Notes: generated by a model from the sequence alone, not told the origin. Shown: positions 1 through 9,090, counted from the stretch's first letter. The stretch is 64,000 nucleotides of DNA from Pseudoalteromonas sp. Scap06 (GCF_013394165.1 NZ_CP041330.1:1604501-1668500), one strand, 5' to 3'. Program-made: numbers and translations.

Positions 1-121
1 AGGTACTAAGTGGCGTTTATACGTTCCTCATGAGCTTGCTTATGGTGAACGTGGTGCCGGTGCAGCAATCGCACCTTACTCAACACTTGTATTCGACGTT
101 GAGTTACACGCAATTCTTTAA
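1..121 (+). CDS. FKBP-type peptidyl-prolyl cis-trans isomerase, C-terminal fragment
   Basis: Only the last 39 codons lie in the window, in the frame that starts at base 2. They encode the end of an FKBP domain: a W-R-F/L-Y-V-P strand, the conserved [11 protein letters not shown] turn, I-A-P-Y-S-T-L, and the closing strand F-D-V-E-L, ending in TAA. In FKBPs these segments line the proline-binding pocket. Family members of the FkpA, Mip or FklB type catalyse prolyl isomerisation during protein folding, often in the periplasm. The N-terminus that would tell a periplasmic from a cytoplasmic version is missing. A terminator follows 30 bp downstream. Confidence 0.85.
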   Translation, partial: GTKWRLYVPHELAYGERGAGAAIAPYSTLVFDVELHAIL

Positions 122-149
122 TTAGAACGTACATAACATTTTAGTTATG

Positions 150-187
150 AAAAAACCGCATTCATTAATATGAATGCGGTTTTTTAT
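150..187. terminator. Bidirectional intrinsic terminator
   Basis: An 11-bp perfect stem (155-165 with 170-180, loop TAAT) is flanked by an A tract on the left and a T tract on the right. It can therefore terminate both the FKBP gene on the plus strand and the TonB receptor gene on the minus strand, which converge here. Confidence 0.85.
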
Positions 188-210
188 TGTCTCATTAAAC
201 TGATCTTTGC

Positions 211-2610
211 TTAAAAGTAGCCTCTTACTCCAAATTGGAAGTTACGACCAGGAAGTGGCGCGGTGTCTTTAATAAACGAGCTGTGTACAAAACCAAGTTC
301 ATCAGTAATGTTATCAACACTTAGGTAAAGCTGTGAGTCAACGGCACCTAAATCAAGCTGATAATTGGCTTGTAAATCAATCAATGTATAGCCATCTGTT
401 GCTGTTTCGTATGCACTAATATCATTTTGCTCAAAATAATGTGTTCCTGTTAAGGTAAATTGTGCGCTACCTAGGGTGTATTGAAGTTCTGAACCCAATT
501 TATTAGCAGGAATGCGTGGTAAATTTCCTTCATTATCTTTTAGTTTGGCGCGAGTAGAATCACCAAATACTTTTACCATGGCGCTGGGGTTTATTTGATA
601 ATGTACATCAAATTCAAAACCATACAGCTCAGCATCTTTACTTGTGAACTGATAAACATCAATTGCGTCACTGTGACCATTGGCTGCAGGTTCAAAACCA
701 TCCATTTCATCAAACACTAATCCTGTGTTTTGCTGATAATAAAAGTTTTTAATGTCGTTATAGAAAAAGTTGACAGTGTAACCAAAGTCTCCACTAAAGC
801 GACGTAAACTAATATCTAGATTAGTTGATGTTTCTTGTTTAATTTCTTCAGGCTCAAAATGCGCTTCGTTACCTTCAATATGGTAACCCAAACCAAGTTC
901 ATAAGTCCCGGTAGCAATATGCACACCATTAGAGAGTAGCTCCGCTGAAAGTGGTGCACGTTCTGAATGTGACAAACTAACGGCTAGGTTGTGACTTGGC
1001 ATATACTCCCAAATCGCACCTGCTGAGGCACTTAGATTAGTAAAGCTTTGGGTGTAGTTAACAGTTTCATCTGCTGATACAGGTTCGTCATCATGGCTGT
1101 GCTGATGCGTATCTACATCACTTTTTATCTCATAATCTTCTAAACGGGCGCCAAGTTCTACGGTGACGTCACCAAACTTGCGTTCTTCAAGTAAATATAG
1201 CGCATGAGTCGTAGTGATACTTGCAGGTGTAAAGGCTTCTTCACCAATCGCGTCATAATCAGACTCACTATAGTGATAGCCAATCATGCCATGCCATTGG
1301 CCTAATTGATGCTCTACGTTTAAACGTGCTTCAGTGGTTTCATTACTAAAAGTGGTGCCAATAGCGCCGTCTTCAATTTCACTATGGGTATAGTCTGTGT
1401 AACCAAGACGTAGGTTAATAGACTCAATCCAGTTATCATGAAATGCATAACTTACCAGCCCCTGCCAACGGTCTTGTTCTAAATGAGCATAAACAGGTGT
1501 TTCTGAATGTTCTTCACCTTCGTGTTCTTCATGCTCGCCTGCTTCTTCATGTGCATGATCGTGTTCATGATGAGCATGTGAATGGCCTGGAATACCATAG
1601 TCTGTTTCGATATTACCGTATGAAAATCCAACGGTTAAATGCTCACCCACATAGCTAGTACCAAAATTAACTGTTTCACTGTCTATAAAGGTATTTTCAA
1701 CTGAAGTAGCTGTTTCTTCATCGCCTTCAACATGTACTTCACCTTCTTCATGTTCATCCGGTAAATTAAAACGAGGTGTTTGGTAATCATCACCGCTGCG
1801 TTTAGTACCATCAAAATGGAAATTAAAGTTATTGCTACCCGTTTCTAGTTTTGCTGCGTAGGTATTCGCATTTGAAACTGTATCGTGTGTGTATTGGGCA
1901 GCTCCAGATAGAGAGTCAATGTTATTGGTTGGAATACGGTTATCAACCACATTGACTACACCACCAATAGCACCAGAGCCATAAAGTAGAGTGCTTGGGC
2001 CACGTAACACTTCAATTTGCTCTGCCGCTAGGCTGTCACTTGATGTAGCGTGATCAGGTCCAATGCGAGACGCATCGCTGCTATCCAAACCATTTTGTGT
2101 AATTTTAACTCGAGGACCACCTAAGCCGCGGATAATCGGACTTGATGAAACAGGGCCAAAATAACTAGCATTAACGCCTGGTATGCCTTTAAGTGTCTCA
2201 CCTAGCGTCGGCTTAGCTTTATTTTTTAGCTCATCGCCTGATAGCACACTTACTGGTGAAATCATTTCTAAGCTATTTTTATGCAGGGCAGAGGCATATA
2301 CAACAACAGTTTCAACCGAAGTTGGCTTTAAAGTAACATCAATAGTGTTGTCTGTATTTTCAAGCGATATACGAGAATCTAGGTAGTTATCTTTACTGAT
2401 ATGTAATTGACTCTTAGAATCTATGTCAATACTAAACTGGCCTTGTGCATTACTTTGCACGCTTTTTGACTTACCATGAACATGAATTGTGGCATTGGCA
2501 ATGGGTTGCTTTTTTGTGTCTGTTACCGTGCCGTTAATCGTCGCAGCAAGTGCAGAGTGAGAACACAAAACAGACAGTAGTGCTGAGGATATGAGTGTTA
2601 GCTTAGTCAT
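211..2610 (-). CDS. TonB-dependent outer-membrane receptor, probable zinc receptor (ZnuD-like)
   Basis: The 799-aa protein has a signal peptide (about residues 1-22), a carboxypeptidase-regulatory-like domain (about 24-95), a plug domain (about 110-225, with the R-G-L-G-G-P-R-V and L-R-G-P-S-T-L-L-Y-G-S-G-A-I-G-G-V segments) and a beta-barrel ending in aromatic F (…FGVRGYF). Three extracellular-loop-like stretches are very rich in His, Asp and Glu: about residues 290-302, a dense H/E run at about 340-372, and D-T-H-Q-H-S-H-D-D near 500. His-rich loops of this kind are typical of the ZnuD family of zinc receptors, which move zinc across the outer membrane with energy from TonB-ExbBD. Two Zur-like operators directly upstream support zinc as the substrate. 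The gene is monocistronic and ends at a terminator shared with the FKBP gene. Cobalt, nickel or copper remain possible substrates. Confidence 0.88.
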   Translation of the reverse strand: MTKLTLISSALLSVLCSHSALAATINGTVTDTKKQPIANATIHVHGKSKSVQSNAQGQFSIDIDSKSQLHISKDNYLDSRISLENTDNTIDVTLKPTSVETVVVYASALHKNSLEMISPVSVLSGDELKNKAKPTLGETLKGIPGVNASYFGPVSSSPIIRGLGGPRVKITQNGLDSSDASRIGPDHATSSDSLAAEQIEVLRGPSTLLYGSGAIGGVVNVVDNRIPTNNIDSLSGAAQYTHDTVSNANTYAAKLETGSNNFNFHFDGTKRSGDDYQTPRFNLPDEHEEGEVHVEGDEETATSVENTFIDSETVNFGTSYVGEHLTVGFSYGNIETDYGIPGHSHAHHEHDHAHEEAGEHEEHEGEEHSETPVYAHLEQDRWQGLVSYAFHDNWIESINLRLGYTDYTHSEIEDGAIGTTFSNETTEARLNVEHQLGQWHGMIGYHYSESDYDAIGEEAFTPASITTTHALYLLEERKFGDVTVELGARLEDYEIKSDVDTHQHSHDDEPVSADETVNYTQSFTNLSASAGAIWEYMPSHNLAVSLSHSERAPLSAELLSNGVHIATGTYELGLGYHIEGNEAHFEPEEIKQETSTNLDISLRRFSGDFGYTVNFFYNDIKNFYYQQNTGLVFDEMDGFEPAANGHSDAIDVYQFTSKDAELYGFEFDVHYQINPSAMVKVFGDSTRAKLKDNEGNLPRIPANKLGSELQYTLGSAQFTLTGTHYFEQNDISAYETATDGYTLIDLQANYQLDLGAVDSQLYLSVDNITDELGFVHSSFIKDTAPLPGRNFQFGVRGYF

Positions 2611-2639
2611 AGTTACTTCAATTCGTGGTTGTTATGTTG

Positions 2640-2654
2640 TGATATAATATAACA
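2640..2654 (-). promoter_or_regulatory. Zur-like operator 1
   Basis: TGATATAATATAACA matches the enterobacterial Zur core TGTTATANTATAACA at all but one of its 14 fixed positions. The flanks extend the palindrome (GTG…CAC, 2639-2655). It lies 29 bp upstream of the receptor's start codon, where a bound repressor would block transcription. The consensus is from established knowledge; binding is inferred. Confidence 0.7.
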
Positions 2655-2677
2655 CTACAAAATTATGCTATCAACAA

Positions 2678-2692
2678 TGTTATACTATAACT
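2678..2692 (-). promoter_or_regulatory. Zur-like operator 2
   Basis: TGTTATACTATAACT differs from the Zur core TGTTATANTATAACA only at the last base. It lies 38 bp from operator 1, so the receptor gene carries a tandem pair. Confidence 0.7.
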
Positions 2693-2761
2693 TTAAAATT
2701 TGCGTTGAATAACACAATAGAGCGATAAATTTAATCTAGCACGGTATTATTACAGTTAAAT

Positions 2762-3151
2762 TTAAGAGCGACTGTCTATCATCAGTATGTCTAACTTTTT
2801 TTGTGCTTTAAAATGATTTTGCTTATCGACTGGTTCGAGCATTTCACAGTCATCGTTTATCATTTCTGAAATTAAACTCGGATAATGCCTGCAATCTTGG
2901 GGTCGGTCATGATAAATACTGCAAGTATATTTATCTTTTTCTTCAGGGGATGCTTTATTGGCAAGCTCTAAAAATGGGCATTGCGTTAATTGCTCACCCG
3001 TCGTTGGGTCAAACCATAATTGATCGTTTTTAACGTATTGAAATATTTCAGGGTTGAATAACGCCCACATTTCAATTTCATCCTGATTAGTATCTAAATC
3101 TGCCGCACCATATTTGGTACAGCACTTACCGCATTGATTGCAATTTTGCAT
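2762..3151 (-). CDS. YkgJ-family cysteine cluster protein
   Basis: The 129-aa protein begins M-Q-N-C-N-Q-C-G-K-C-C, the cysteine cluster typical of the YkgJ family (formerly UPF0153), predicted to bind zinc or iron. Further Cys residues follow in Q-C-P-F-L, Y-T-C-S-I-Y and D-C-R-H-Y-P, the usual family pattern of about eight metal-ligand candidates. The substrate and role of this family are not established. It stands alone on the minus strand between the zinc-receptor promoter and a plus-strand gene. No regulatory site is obvious upstream. Family assignment is firm; function is unknown. Confidence 0.85.
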   Translation of the reverse strand: MQNCNQCGKCCTKYGAADLDTNQDEIEMWALFNPEIFQYVKNDQLWFDPTTGEQLTQCPFLELANKASPEEKDKYTCSIYHDRPQDCRHYPSLISEMINDDCEMLEPVDKQNHFKAQKKLDILMIDSRS

Positions 3152-3358
3152 AGGGTAGATTTTTACTGTTGCTGTTAATAGTAAGCATTAAGTGTAGCAC
3201 TCTAATATCCGTGTCAATAAACTAAACAGTGCTTTTTGTTGCTTATACTACTTTTGTAACAACGCGGCGCTTAATAATAATGTATTATTAGATAATAGGT
3301 TTCTGACACAGCGCTGTAAAAAATTAAATAGGCGCATTAATTAAGGTAGCGAGTAATT

Positions 3359-3784
3359 ATGAATACTAAAGTATACAAAGCGGTTCACGATTTAGCAGAA
3401 AAGTTGATGGCAGCTGCCAATAAAAATGATACTAAACAGTTTGAATCTTTATATGCAGAGCTCAAAGCAATTTGTATTGAAAACGAAAATACCGCTAAAG
3501 ATCACCCTGTACAGTGGGAAACTCTAGCAGATTTTACCGAAGAGCTAGAAGACGCTATTGAGACTTACGAAAAAGCGTTGCAGAAGTCGATAGAAATTAA
3601 TAACAAAGATCATATGTCGTCGGTTGCATTTTCTATGGCTACTTTGCAGCTTGAGCTGGGTGATAAAGAAGCGGCGATTAAAAATCTACAAGATGCAAAA
3701 GTCAGTGCGAATAAAATTGAAGACAAAGAATTAAAGTCAGAGATCCATGAGCTATTAGAGTCACTGGTTGAAGAAGAAGGTTAG
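3359..3784 (+). CDS. Hypothetical TPR-like helical protein
   Basis: A 141-aa acidic, all-helical cytoplasmic protein with no signal peptide. The second half (about residues 58-135) has two TPR-like helix pairs: E-D-A-I-E-T-Y-E-K-A-L-Q-K-S and then M-A-T-L-Q-L-E-L-G-D-K-E-A-A-I-K-N-L. Both show the spacing of small and large residues found in tetratricopeptide repeats, so a protein-binding role is plausible. I do not recognise a named family. The start follows an AAGGTAGCGAG ribosome-binding region, and the gene ends at its own terminator, so it is probably monocistronic. Confidence 0.75.
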   Translation: MNTKVYKAVHDLAEKLMAAANKNDTKQFESLYAELKAICIENENTAKDHPVQWETLADFTEELEDAIETYEKALQKSIEINNKDHMSSVAFSMATLQLELGDKEAAIKNLQDAKVSANKIEDKELKSEIHELLESLVEEEG

Positions 3785-3811
3785 GAAACTTTATAGTGAT
3801 TATTAATAATC

Positions 3812-3843
3812 AGCGCCAGTAGTTTACACTTGGCGCTTTTTTA
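3812..3843 (+). terminator. Intrinsic terminator of the TPR-like gene
   Basis: AGCGCCA (3812-3818) pairs with TGGCGCT (3831-3837) across a 12-nt loop and is followed by a T tract reaching 3842. Confidence 0.8.
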
Positions 3844-3912
3844 TGAAGAAGATAAAGTTCAACTTCATAAAATACTTATAAATAACTTACCGAGTAATTT
3901 TTTGGAGAAAAA

Positions 3913-4386
3913 ATGCTAGCGCAAATAGAACAATGGATTGATAAAACGAATAGCGAATATGCAAATCAAAGAATATGCTGTGAAAAATTTGCTAGCGAGT
4001 TTGAGGGCTTTTACCCAAATGAATTTTTGAAAACTGCATTTTATGTAGTTGTTGATAAAATTCCTAAACCTGACTTTACAAGTTTACGTGAACTTGGTTT
4101 AAGCAATTTTATTGATATGGATGTAGCTGGAATAACCTATAAAAATACATATTATATACTACCTAACGCTGTGCATAATTTAAGAGTGCATTTTCATGAG
4201 CTTGTTCATGTAGTTCAATGGCGTGAACTCGGTGCGCACGCTTTTATAATGCGTTACATCAATGAAATCCAAACCTGTGGTTACAATGATGCTCCACTTG
4301 AAAAAATGGCCTATAAACTTGATGCGCACTATACCAGTAATGGAAATAAATTTAATATTCCTGACTACATTACGCAACAGCTTTAG
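3913..4386 (+). CDS. Hypothetical protein with an HExxH zincin-like motif
   Basis: The 157-aa protein has no signal peptide. At about residues 95-102 it carries H-F-H-E-L-V-H-V-V-Q-W, an exact HExxH motif inside a hydrophobic helix, as in zinc metallopeptidases and the DUF4157-type H-E-L-x-H-V-x-Q proteins. A later acidic segment, Y-I-N-E-I-Q-T-C-G-Y, could supply the third metal ligand (Glu). Full peptidase activity is inferred, not shown. The ribosome-binding site is TTTTTGGAG, 8 bp before ATG. The DUF1287 gene begins 28 bp downstream with its own AAAGGA site, so the two may be co-transcribed. Low-complexity, AT-rich codon use is similar to the neighbours. Confidence 0.7.
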   Translation: MLAQIEQWIDKTNSEYANQRICCEKFASEFEGFYPNEFLKTAFYVVVDKIPKPDFTSLRELGLSNFIDMDVAGITYKNTYYILPNAVHNLRVHFHELVHVVQWRELGAHAFIMRYINEIQTCGYNDAPLEKMAYKLDAHYTSNGNKFNIPDYITQQL

Positions 4387-4413
4387 TTAATTACTATTAT
4401 AAAAGGAATTTAT

Positions 4414-5010
4414 ATGTCACGTTTTTTGTTTTATTCACTAGCTCTATTTACTTTTCATGTGCAGGCGAGCTCTTTTGATGATGATATCGTTAATGCATTA
4501 ATCTATAGAACAACACAACCAGTAACTTACGATGGTGCCTATCATCAACTTGAGTATCCAGGTGGTGATGTGCCCGCTAATATTGGTGTGTGTACCGATG
4601 TTTTAATTAGGTCGTACCGGCAGCTTGGTGTTGATTTGCAAAAGTTAGTACACGAAGACATGCAGAACAATTTTCGTGCATATCCTTCTAAGCGTATTTG
4701 GGGATTAACCAAGCCAGATAAAAATATTGATCATCGACGTGTGCCTAACTTACAAGTTTACTTTGAGCGCCATGCAAAAGTGTTAACTAAATCGCTTAAT
4801 GCAGAGGATTATAAAGCCGGTGACATAGTTACTTGGATGCTGCCAGGTAATTTACCGCATATCGGTATGGTCGTTAATGAAATAGCGCAGGGCAGCGGCA
4901 ACCCGCTTATTGTGCATAATATTGGTCGTGGACCAGAAATGAGCGATATGCTTTTTGCGTATACAATTACGGGTCATTACCGATTTGTGCCTGCAAAATA
5001 TTCAGAGTAA
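4414..5010 (+). CDS. DUF1287 family exported protein (YijF-like)
   Basis: The 198-aa protein has a signal peptide (about residues 1-18, cleavage near V-Q-A). The rest matches the DUF1287 pattern: Y-P-G-G-D-V-P near residue 50, then G-V-C-T-D-V-L-I-R-S-Y-R with a conserved Cys, then D-H-R-R-V-P-N-L, A-G-D-I-V-T-W and P-H-I-G-M-V, then H-N-I-G-R-G-P at the end. DUF1287 proteins resemble the NlpC/P60 papain-like fold, with Cys and His as the likely catalytic pair, so a role on peptidoglycan or another periplasmic amide is plausible but unproven. E. coli YijF is the reference member. The gene directly follows the HExxH protein. Confidence 0.85.
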   Translation: MSRFLFYSLALFTFHVQASSFDDDIVNALIYRTTQPVTYDGAYHQLEYPGGDVPANIGVCTDVLIRSYRQLGVDLQKLVHEDMQNNFRAYPSKRIWGLTKPDKNIDHRRVPNLQVYFERHAKVLTKSLNAEDYKAGDIVTWMLPGNLPHIGMVVNEIAQGSGNPLIVHNIGRGPEMSDMLFAYTITGHYRFVPAKYSE

Positions 5011-5124
5011 ATAACACTGTACTAGTAGGCGTGTTTGAGTTTAAAAACACGGCATACAGGTTTGGTACAAACCTAGCTGTTATATATTATTCTAGTGCTG
5101 TTAAATACGCTTAATGTGAGTTAC

Positions 5125-5397
5125 TTACTTTAAATTAATACTGATATCACCATTTGGTTTGCAGCAACACAAGAGTATTTCACCATCGCGAACAAACGCT
5201 AACGGCTCTTCATTGTAATTAACTTCACCAGAGACAAGTGTTGCTCGACACGCACCGCAATATCCCTCACGGCATTGGTAAGCGGCATCAATCTTATTCG
5301 ATTCTAGGCAATGTAAAAGAGAAGGGCAGCCAGCGGCAAAATCAATGCGCTGGCTGTTATCTGCAAGTGTGATACTTGCAGTGGTTCTATCAGTCAT
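5125..5397 (-). CDS. yfaE: Class I ribonucleotide reductase maintenance 2Fe-2S ferredoxin YfaE
   Basis: The 90-aa protein is a plant-type [2Fe-2S] ferredoxin with the ligand set C-R-E-G-Y-C-G-A-C (about residues 43-51) and a fourth Cys in L-C-C-C near the C-terminus. In E. coli YfaE delivers electrons to NrdB so that the diferric-tyrosyl radical cofactor can be made or repaired. The ATG overlaps the nrdB stop codon by one base (TAATG), so translation is probably coupled. It is the last gene of nrdA-nrdB-yfaE, the same order as in E. coli. Confidence 0.93.
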   Translation of the reverse strand: MTDRTTASITLADNSQRIDFAAGCPSLLHCLESNKIDAAYQCREGYCGACRATLVSGEVNYNEEPLAFVRDGEILLCCCKPNGDISINLK

Positions 5398-6527
5398 TAT
5401 AAATCAAAGTCACCAAATTCATCGGCATCTACTTGTGAGTCAATCTGACCAACTAAGTATGAGCTTATTTCGGCCTCTTGAGGAGCAACTTGCACGTTAT
5501 CTGACACTAACCATGAGTTGATCCATGGAATAGGGTTACTGTTATTTTCAAACTGTGCAGGCAGACCAATCGCGGTCATACGCGCATTGGTAATGTACTC
5601 AACATATTGACATAGAATGTGTTTATTCAAACCAATCATCGAGCCATCTTTAAATAGGTACTCGGCCCATTCTTTTTCTTGCTCTGCGGCTTCAACAAAC
5701 ATTTTAATTGCTTCTTCACGGCACTGTGCGGCAACAATCGCCATTTCAGGGTCATCTTTACCATCTTGCATGATATTTAAAATATGCTGAGTACCTGAAA
5801 GGTGGAGTGCTTCATCACGGGCAATAAGCTTTATAATTTTAGCATTACCTTCCATCAATTCACGCTCGGCAAACGCAAATGAGCAAGCAAAGCTCACATA
5901 AAAGCGAATGGCTTCTAAAATGTTCACTGACATCATTGCCAGGTACAATTTCTTTTTCAGCTCAAATAAATTAACTACCACGGTTTGGCCATTAATTTCG
6001 TGTTTGCCTTCACCGTATAGGTTGTAAAGCGATACAGAATTGATTAGGTCATCATAATAAGTAGTTACCGCATCGGCACGCTCACTTATTTTGTCATTGC
6101 TAACAATGTCATCAAAAATGAGTTCAGGTGCTTGGGTTACGTTACGAATAATATGGGTGTACGAACGACTATGAATAGTTTCACTAAACGCCCATGTCTC
6201 AATCCATGTTTCTAGCTCAGGAATAGACACAATCGGTAATAGCGCTACGTTAGGCGAACGACCTTGAACACTATCAAGCAGCGTTTGATATTTTAAGTTG
6301 CTTAAAAATATGTGCTTCTCGTGATCGGGAAGCGCTTGAAAGTCTAAACGGTCTTTACTTACATCAACTTCTTCAGGTCGCCAAAAGAAAGACAATTGTT
6401 TTTCTATTAGTTTTTCAAAAATAGGGTATTTTTGTTGATCGTAACGTGACACGTTAACGGTTTGACCAAAAAACATTGGCTCTTGCATTTGGTTATTATG
6501 GTTTCTGCTAAAAGTAGTATAAGACAT
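5397..6527 (-). CDS. nrdB: Ribonucleoside-diphosphate reductase class Ia, beta subunit NrdB
   Basis: NrdB carries the diiron-tyrosyl radical that starts reduction of ribonucleoside diphosphates in the NrdA2-NrdB2 complex. The sequence matches E. coli NrdB along its length. [12 protein letters not shown] supplies the Glu and His ligands and the radical tyrosine; E-A-I-R-F-Y and D-E-A-L-H supply the other iron ligands; the C-terminal [11 protein letters not shown] is the tail that docks on NrdA. I place the start at the ATG at 6527 (M-S-Y-T-T-F), giving 376 aa like E. coli; a longer reading to 6536 would use GTG and has no support. nrdA lies 73 bp upstream. Confidence 0.97.
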   Translation of the reverse strand: MSYTTFSRNHNNQMQEPMFFGQTVNVSRYDQQKYPIFEKLIEKQLSFFWRPEEVDVSKDRLDFQALPDHEKHIFLSNLKYQTLLDSVQGRSPNVALLPIVSIPELETWIETWAFSETIHSRSYTHIIRNVTQAPELIFDDIVSNDKISERADAVTTYYDDLINSVSLYNLYGEGKHEINGQTVVVNLFELKKKLYLAMMSVNILEAIRFYVSFACSFAFAERELMEGNAKIIKLIARDEALHLSGTQHILNIMQDGKDDPEMAIVAAQCREEAIKMFVEAAEQEKEWAEYLFKDGSMIGLNKHILCQYVEYITNARMTAIGLPAQFENNSNPIPWINSWLVSDNVQVAPQEAEISSYLVGQIDSQVDADEFGDFDL

Positions 6528-6600
6528 GTTTATCACTCAAAAAACTATCACTAAAACTATCAGGACAAAGCGGGCAGGGCGCCCGCTTTAAGTTTAACTA

Positions 6601-8883
6601 TTAAATTTTACACGCGCCGCCTGCACAATCATCATCTTCCACTTCTGGAGTGTCTTCTTGAGCATCTGATGCGCCATCGCGGGTATTATGGTAATACAGT
6701 GTTTTAACACCTAACTTGTAGGCACCGAGTAAGTCTTTTAGTAAGACTTTCATAGGTACTCTACCGCCTTCGTATCTGTTTGGATCATAATTAGTATTTG
6801 CTGAAATTGTTTGGTCGATAAATTTCTGCATTATGCCTACTAATTGTAAGTAACCATCGTTTGATGGAATATCCCACAGTAACTCATAGTTATCTTTAAG
6901 GCGTTCGTACTCAGGAACAACTTGCTTTAAAATACCATCTTTACTTGCTTTAACACTAATATGGCCACGTGGTGGCTCAATACCATTGGTTGCATTTGAG
7001 ATTTGCGATGATGTTTCTGATGGCATTAATGCGCTCAGCGTTGAGTTACGCATACCGTGCTCTTTAATGTTGGCACGTAACGTATCCCAATCAAGGTGCA
7101 GTGGTTCATCACAAATTTTATCTAAATCACGCTTATACGTATCTGTTGGCATAATACCTTGTGAGTACGTAGTTTCGTTAAATTTAGGACATGCTCCACG
7201 CTCTTTTGCCAGCTCATTAGATGCTTTCATTAAGTAGTACTGAATCGCTTCAAATGTTTTATGCGTGAGTGCATTTGCGCTGCCATCTGAGTAACGCTTA
7301 CCGTTTTTAGCTAAGTAGTAGGCGTAGTTAATCACACCTATCCCTAGGGTACGACGTCCCATAGTGGCATTTTTTGCCGCCGGTACTGGGTAGTCTTGGA
7401 AATCAAGTAAGTTATCTAGTGCACGTACTGCAAGCTCAGCTAACTCTTCTAATTCATCCAGTGACTCAATCGCGCCTAAGTTAAATGCAGACAAGGTACA
7501 TAAGGCAATTTCACCTTCTTCATCATTTACATTGTTCAGTGGCTTAGTCGGTAATGCAATTTCTAAACATAAGTTAGATTGACGAATAGGCGCCACTTTC
7601 GAAATAAATGGGCTATGTGTATTACAGTGGTCAACATTTTGTAAGTAAATACGACCGGTGCTGGCACGTTCTTGAGCAAACATAGAAAACAGTTCAATGG
7701 CTTTAATACGTTTTTTACGAATTGACTCGTCTTGTTCATACTTTACGTAAAGTGCATCAAATTCGTCTTGATCTTCAAAGAATGCGTCGTAAAGGCCCGG
7801 CACGTCTGAAGGGCTAAATAAGGTAATGTAATCGTCTTTAATTAAACGCGAATACATTAATTTATTAAACTGTACGCCGTAGTCTAGGTGACGTACGCGG
7901 TTATCATCAACACCACGGTTGTTTTTAAGTACCAGTAGGTTTTCTACTTCTAAATGCCAAAGCGGGTAGAATAAAGTAGCGGCTCCGCCACGTACACCGC
8001 CTTGCGAACAACTTTTAACGGCTGTTTGAAAATGCTTATAAAAAGGAATACAACCTGTGTGGTACGCTTCGCCGTTACGAATAGGGCTACCTAATGCACG
8101 AATACGTCCGGCATTAATACCAATACCGGCACGTTGAGAAACGTATTTAACAATCGCTGATGATGTCGCGTTAATTGAATCTAAGCTGTCGCCACACTCA
8201 ATCAGTACACATGAGCTAAATTGGCGCGTTGGTGTACGTACACCCGACATAATTGGTGTAGGTAAAGAAATTTTAAATAATGAGACCGCATCGTAAAAAC
8301 GTTTGATGTAATCAATACGCGTTTCACGTGGGTAATCTGAGAATAAGCTTGCCGCAACTAATATATATAAAAACTGTGCACTTTCGTAAATTTCACCGGT
8401 TACACGGTTTTGAACTAGGTATTTACCTTCAAGCTGTTTTACTGCTGCGTAGCTAAAGTTAAGATCGCGTGAATGATCTAAGTAAGCATCTAATTCATCA
8501 AGTTCTTGCTCTGTGTAATCAACAAGCAAATGTGCGTCGTAGCGTTTTTGTTCAACCATGTCAGTAACGTGGTCAAAAAGGCGCGGTGGCTCAAATTGGC
8601 CATACGCTTTTTTACGTAAATGGAATACAGCTAAACGAGCAGCAAGATACTGATAATCAGGTGATTCTTTTGAGATCTGATCCGCAGCGGCTTTGATAAT
8701 CGTCTCATGAATATCTTTAGTACGAATACCGTCATAAAATTGAATATGCGATTTAAGTTCAACTTGTGAAACCGAAACGTTGTTTAAACCTTCGGCGGCC
8801 CATTCAATAACGCGATGGATCTTGTCTAGATCAAGCGGCTCTTTACGGCCGTCACGTTTGCTTACAGATAACTGTTGGTTCAT
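6601..8883 (-). CDS. nrdA: Ribonucleoside-diphosphate reductase class Ia, alpha subunit NrdA
   Basis: The 760-aa catalytic subunit reduces NDPs to dNDPs in the cytoplasm. An ATP-cone is at the N-terminus (about residues 4-90, K-R-D-G-R-K-E-P-L-D-L-D-K-I). The redox cysteines are in F-S-S-C-V-L-I-E and A-L-C-T-L-S-A-F-N; the thiyl-radical Cys and Glu are in S-N-L-C-L-E-I-A-L-P-T; and the radical-transfer Tyr pair is near L-Y-Y-H-N-T-R. The C-terminal tail C-A-G-G-A-C-K-I carries the mobile cysteine pair reduced by thioredoxin or glutaredoxin. The protein is one residue shorter than E. coli NrdA. It is first in the operon, behind a control region with NrdR and DnaA boxes. Confidence 0.98.
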   Translation of the reverse strand: MNQQLSVSKRDGRKEPLDLDKIHRVIEWAAEGLNNVSVSQVELKSHIQFYDGIRTKDIHETIIKAAADQISKESPDYQYLAARLAVFHLRKKAYGQFEPPRLFDHVTDMVEQKRYDAHLLVDYTEQELDELDAYLDHSRDLNFSYAAVKQLEGKYLVQNRVTGEIYESAQFLYILVAASLFSDYPRETRIDYIKRFYDAVSLFKISLPTPIMSGVRTPTRQFSSCVLIECGDSLDSINATSSAIVKYVSQRAGIGINAGRIRALGSPIRNGEAYHTGCIPFYKHFQTAVKSCSQGGVRGGAATLFYPLWHLEVENLLVLKNNRGVDDNRVRHLDYGVQFNKLMYSRLIKDDYITLFSPSDVPGLYDAFFEDQDEFDALYVKYEQDESIRKKRIKAIELFSMFAQERASTGRIYLQNVDHCNTHSPFISKVAPIRQSNLCLEIALPTKPLNNVNDEEGEIALCTLSAFNLGAIESLDELEELAELAVRALDNLLDFQDYPVPAAKNATMGRRTLGIGVINYAYYLAKNGKRYSDGSANALTHKTFEAIQYYLMKASNELAKERGACPKFNETTYSQGIMPTDTYKRDLDKICDEPLHLDWDTLRANIKEHGMRNSTLSALMPSETSSQISNATNGIEPPRGHISVKASKDGILKQVVPEYERLKDNYELLWDIPSNDGYLQLVGIMQKFIDQTISANTNYDPNRYEGGRVPMKVLLKDLLGAYKLGVKTLYYHNTRDGASDAQEDTPEVEDDDCAGGACKI

Positions 8884-9007
8884 AGTTTTGCCTGTATTCC
8901 TTGGGAATTAAATATTTTTGACCAATGAGTGCACTTAAAACGCCCAGTGCCTATTCTTTTATTGTTATTTCCACCGCATAGGTAAATTTAATCGAATAAC
9001 ATTTAGC

Positions 9008-9052
9008 CACAATATCTGGTGTTGTTCAAATTAGAGATCACAAGATAGTGTG
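9008..9052 (-). promoter_or_regulatory. Proximal NrdR-box pair upstream of nrdA
   Basis: Two boxes, CACAATATCTGGTG (9008-9021) and CACAAGATAGTGTG (9039-9052), each match 12 of 14 positions of the NrdR core CACwATATaTwGTG. Their start-to-start distance is 31 bp, three helical turns, which is the known spacing of paired NrdR boxes. They lie 125-170 bp upstream of nrdA, where NrdR-ATP/dATP would repress transcription. The 410-bp gene-free stretch 8884-9293 holds this pair, a DnaA box and a second NrdR pair. Confidence 0.7.
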
Positions 9053-9090
9053 GTCTGTGATCTTTTGCAAGGGACAGAAACCGCTCTCAT

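Noticed and set aside
5030..5051. Hairpin CGTGTTT…AAACACG after the DUF1287 gene as a terminator
   Set aside because: It lacks a T tract on either strand and the stem is AT-rich; too weak.
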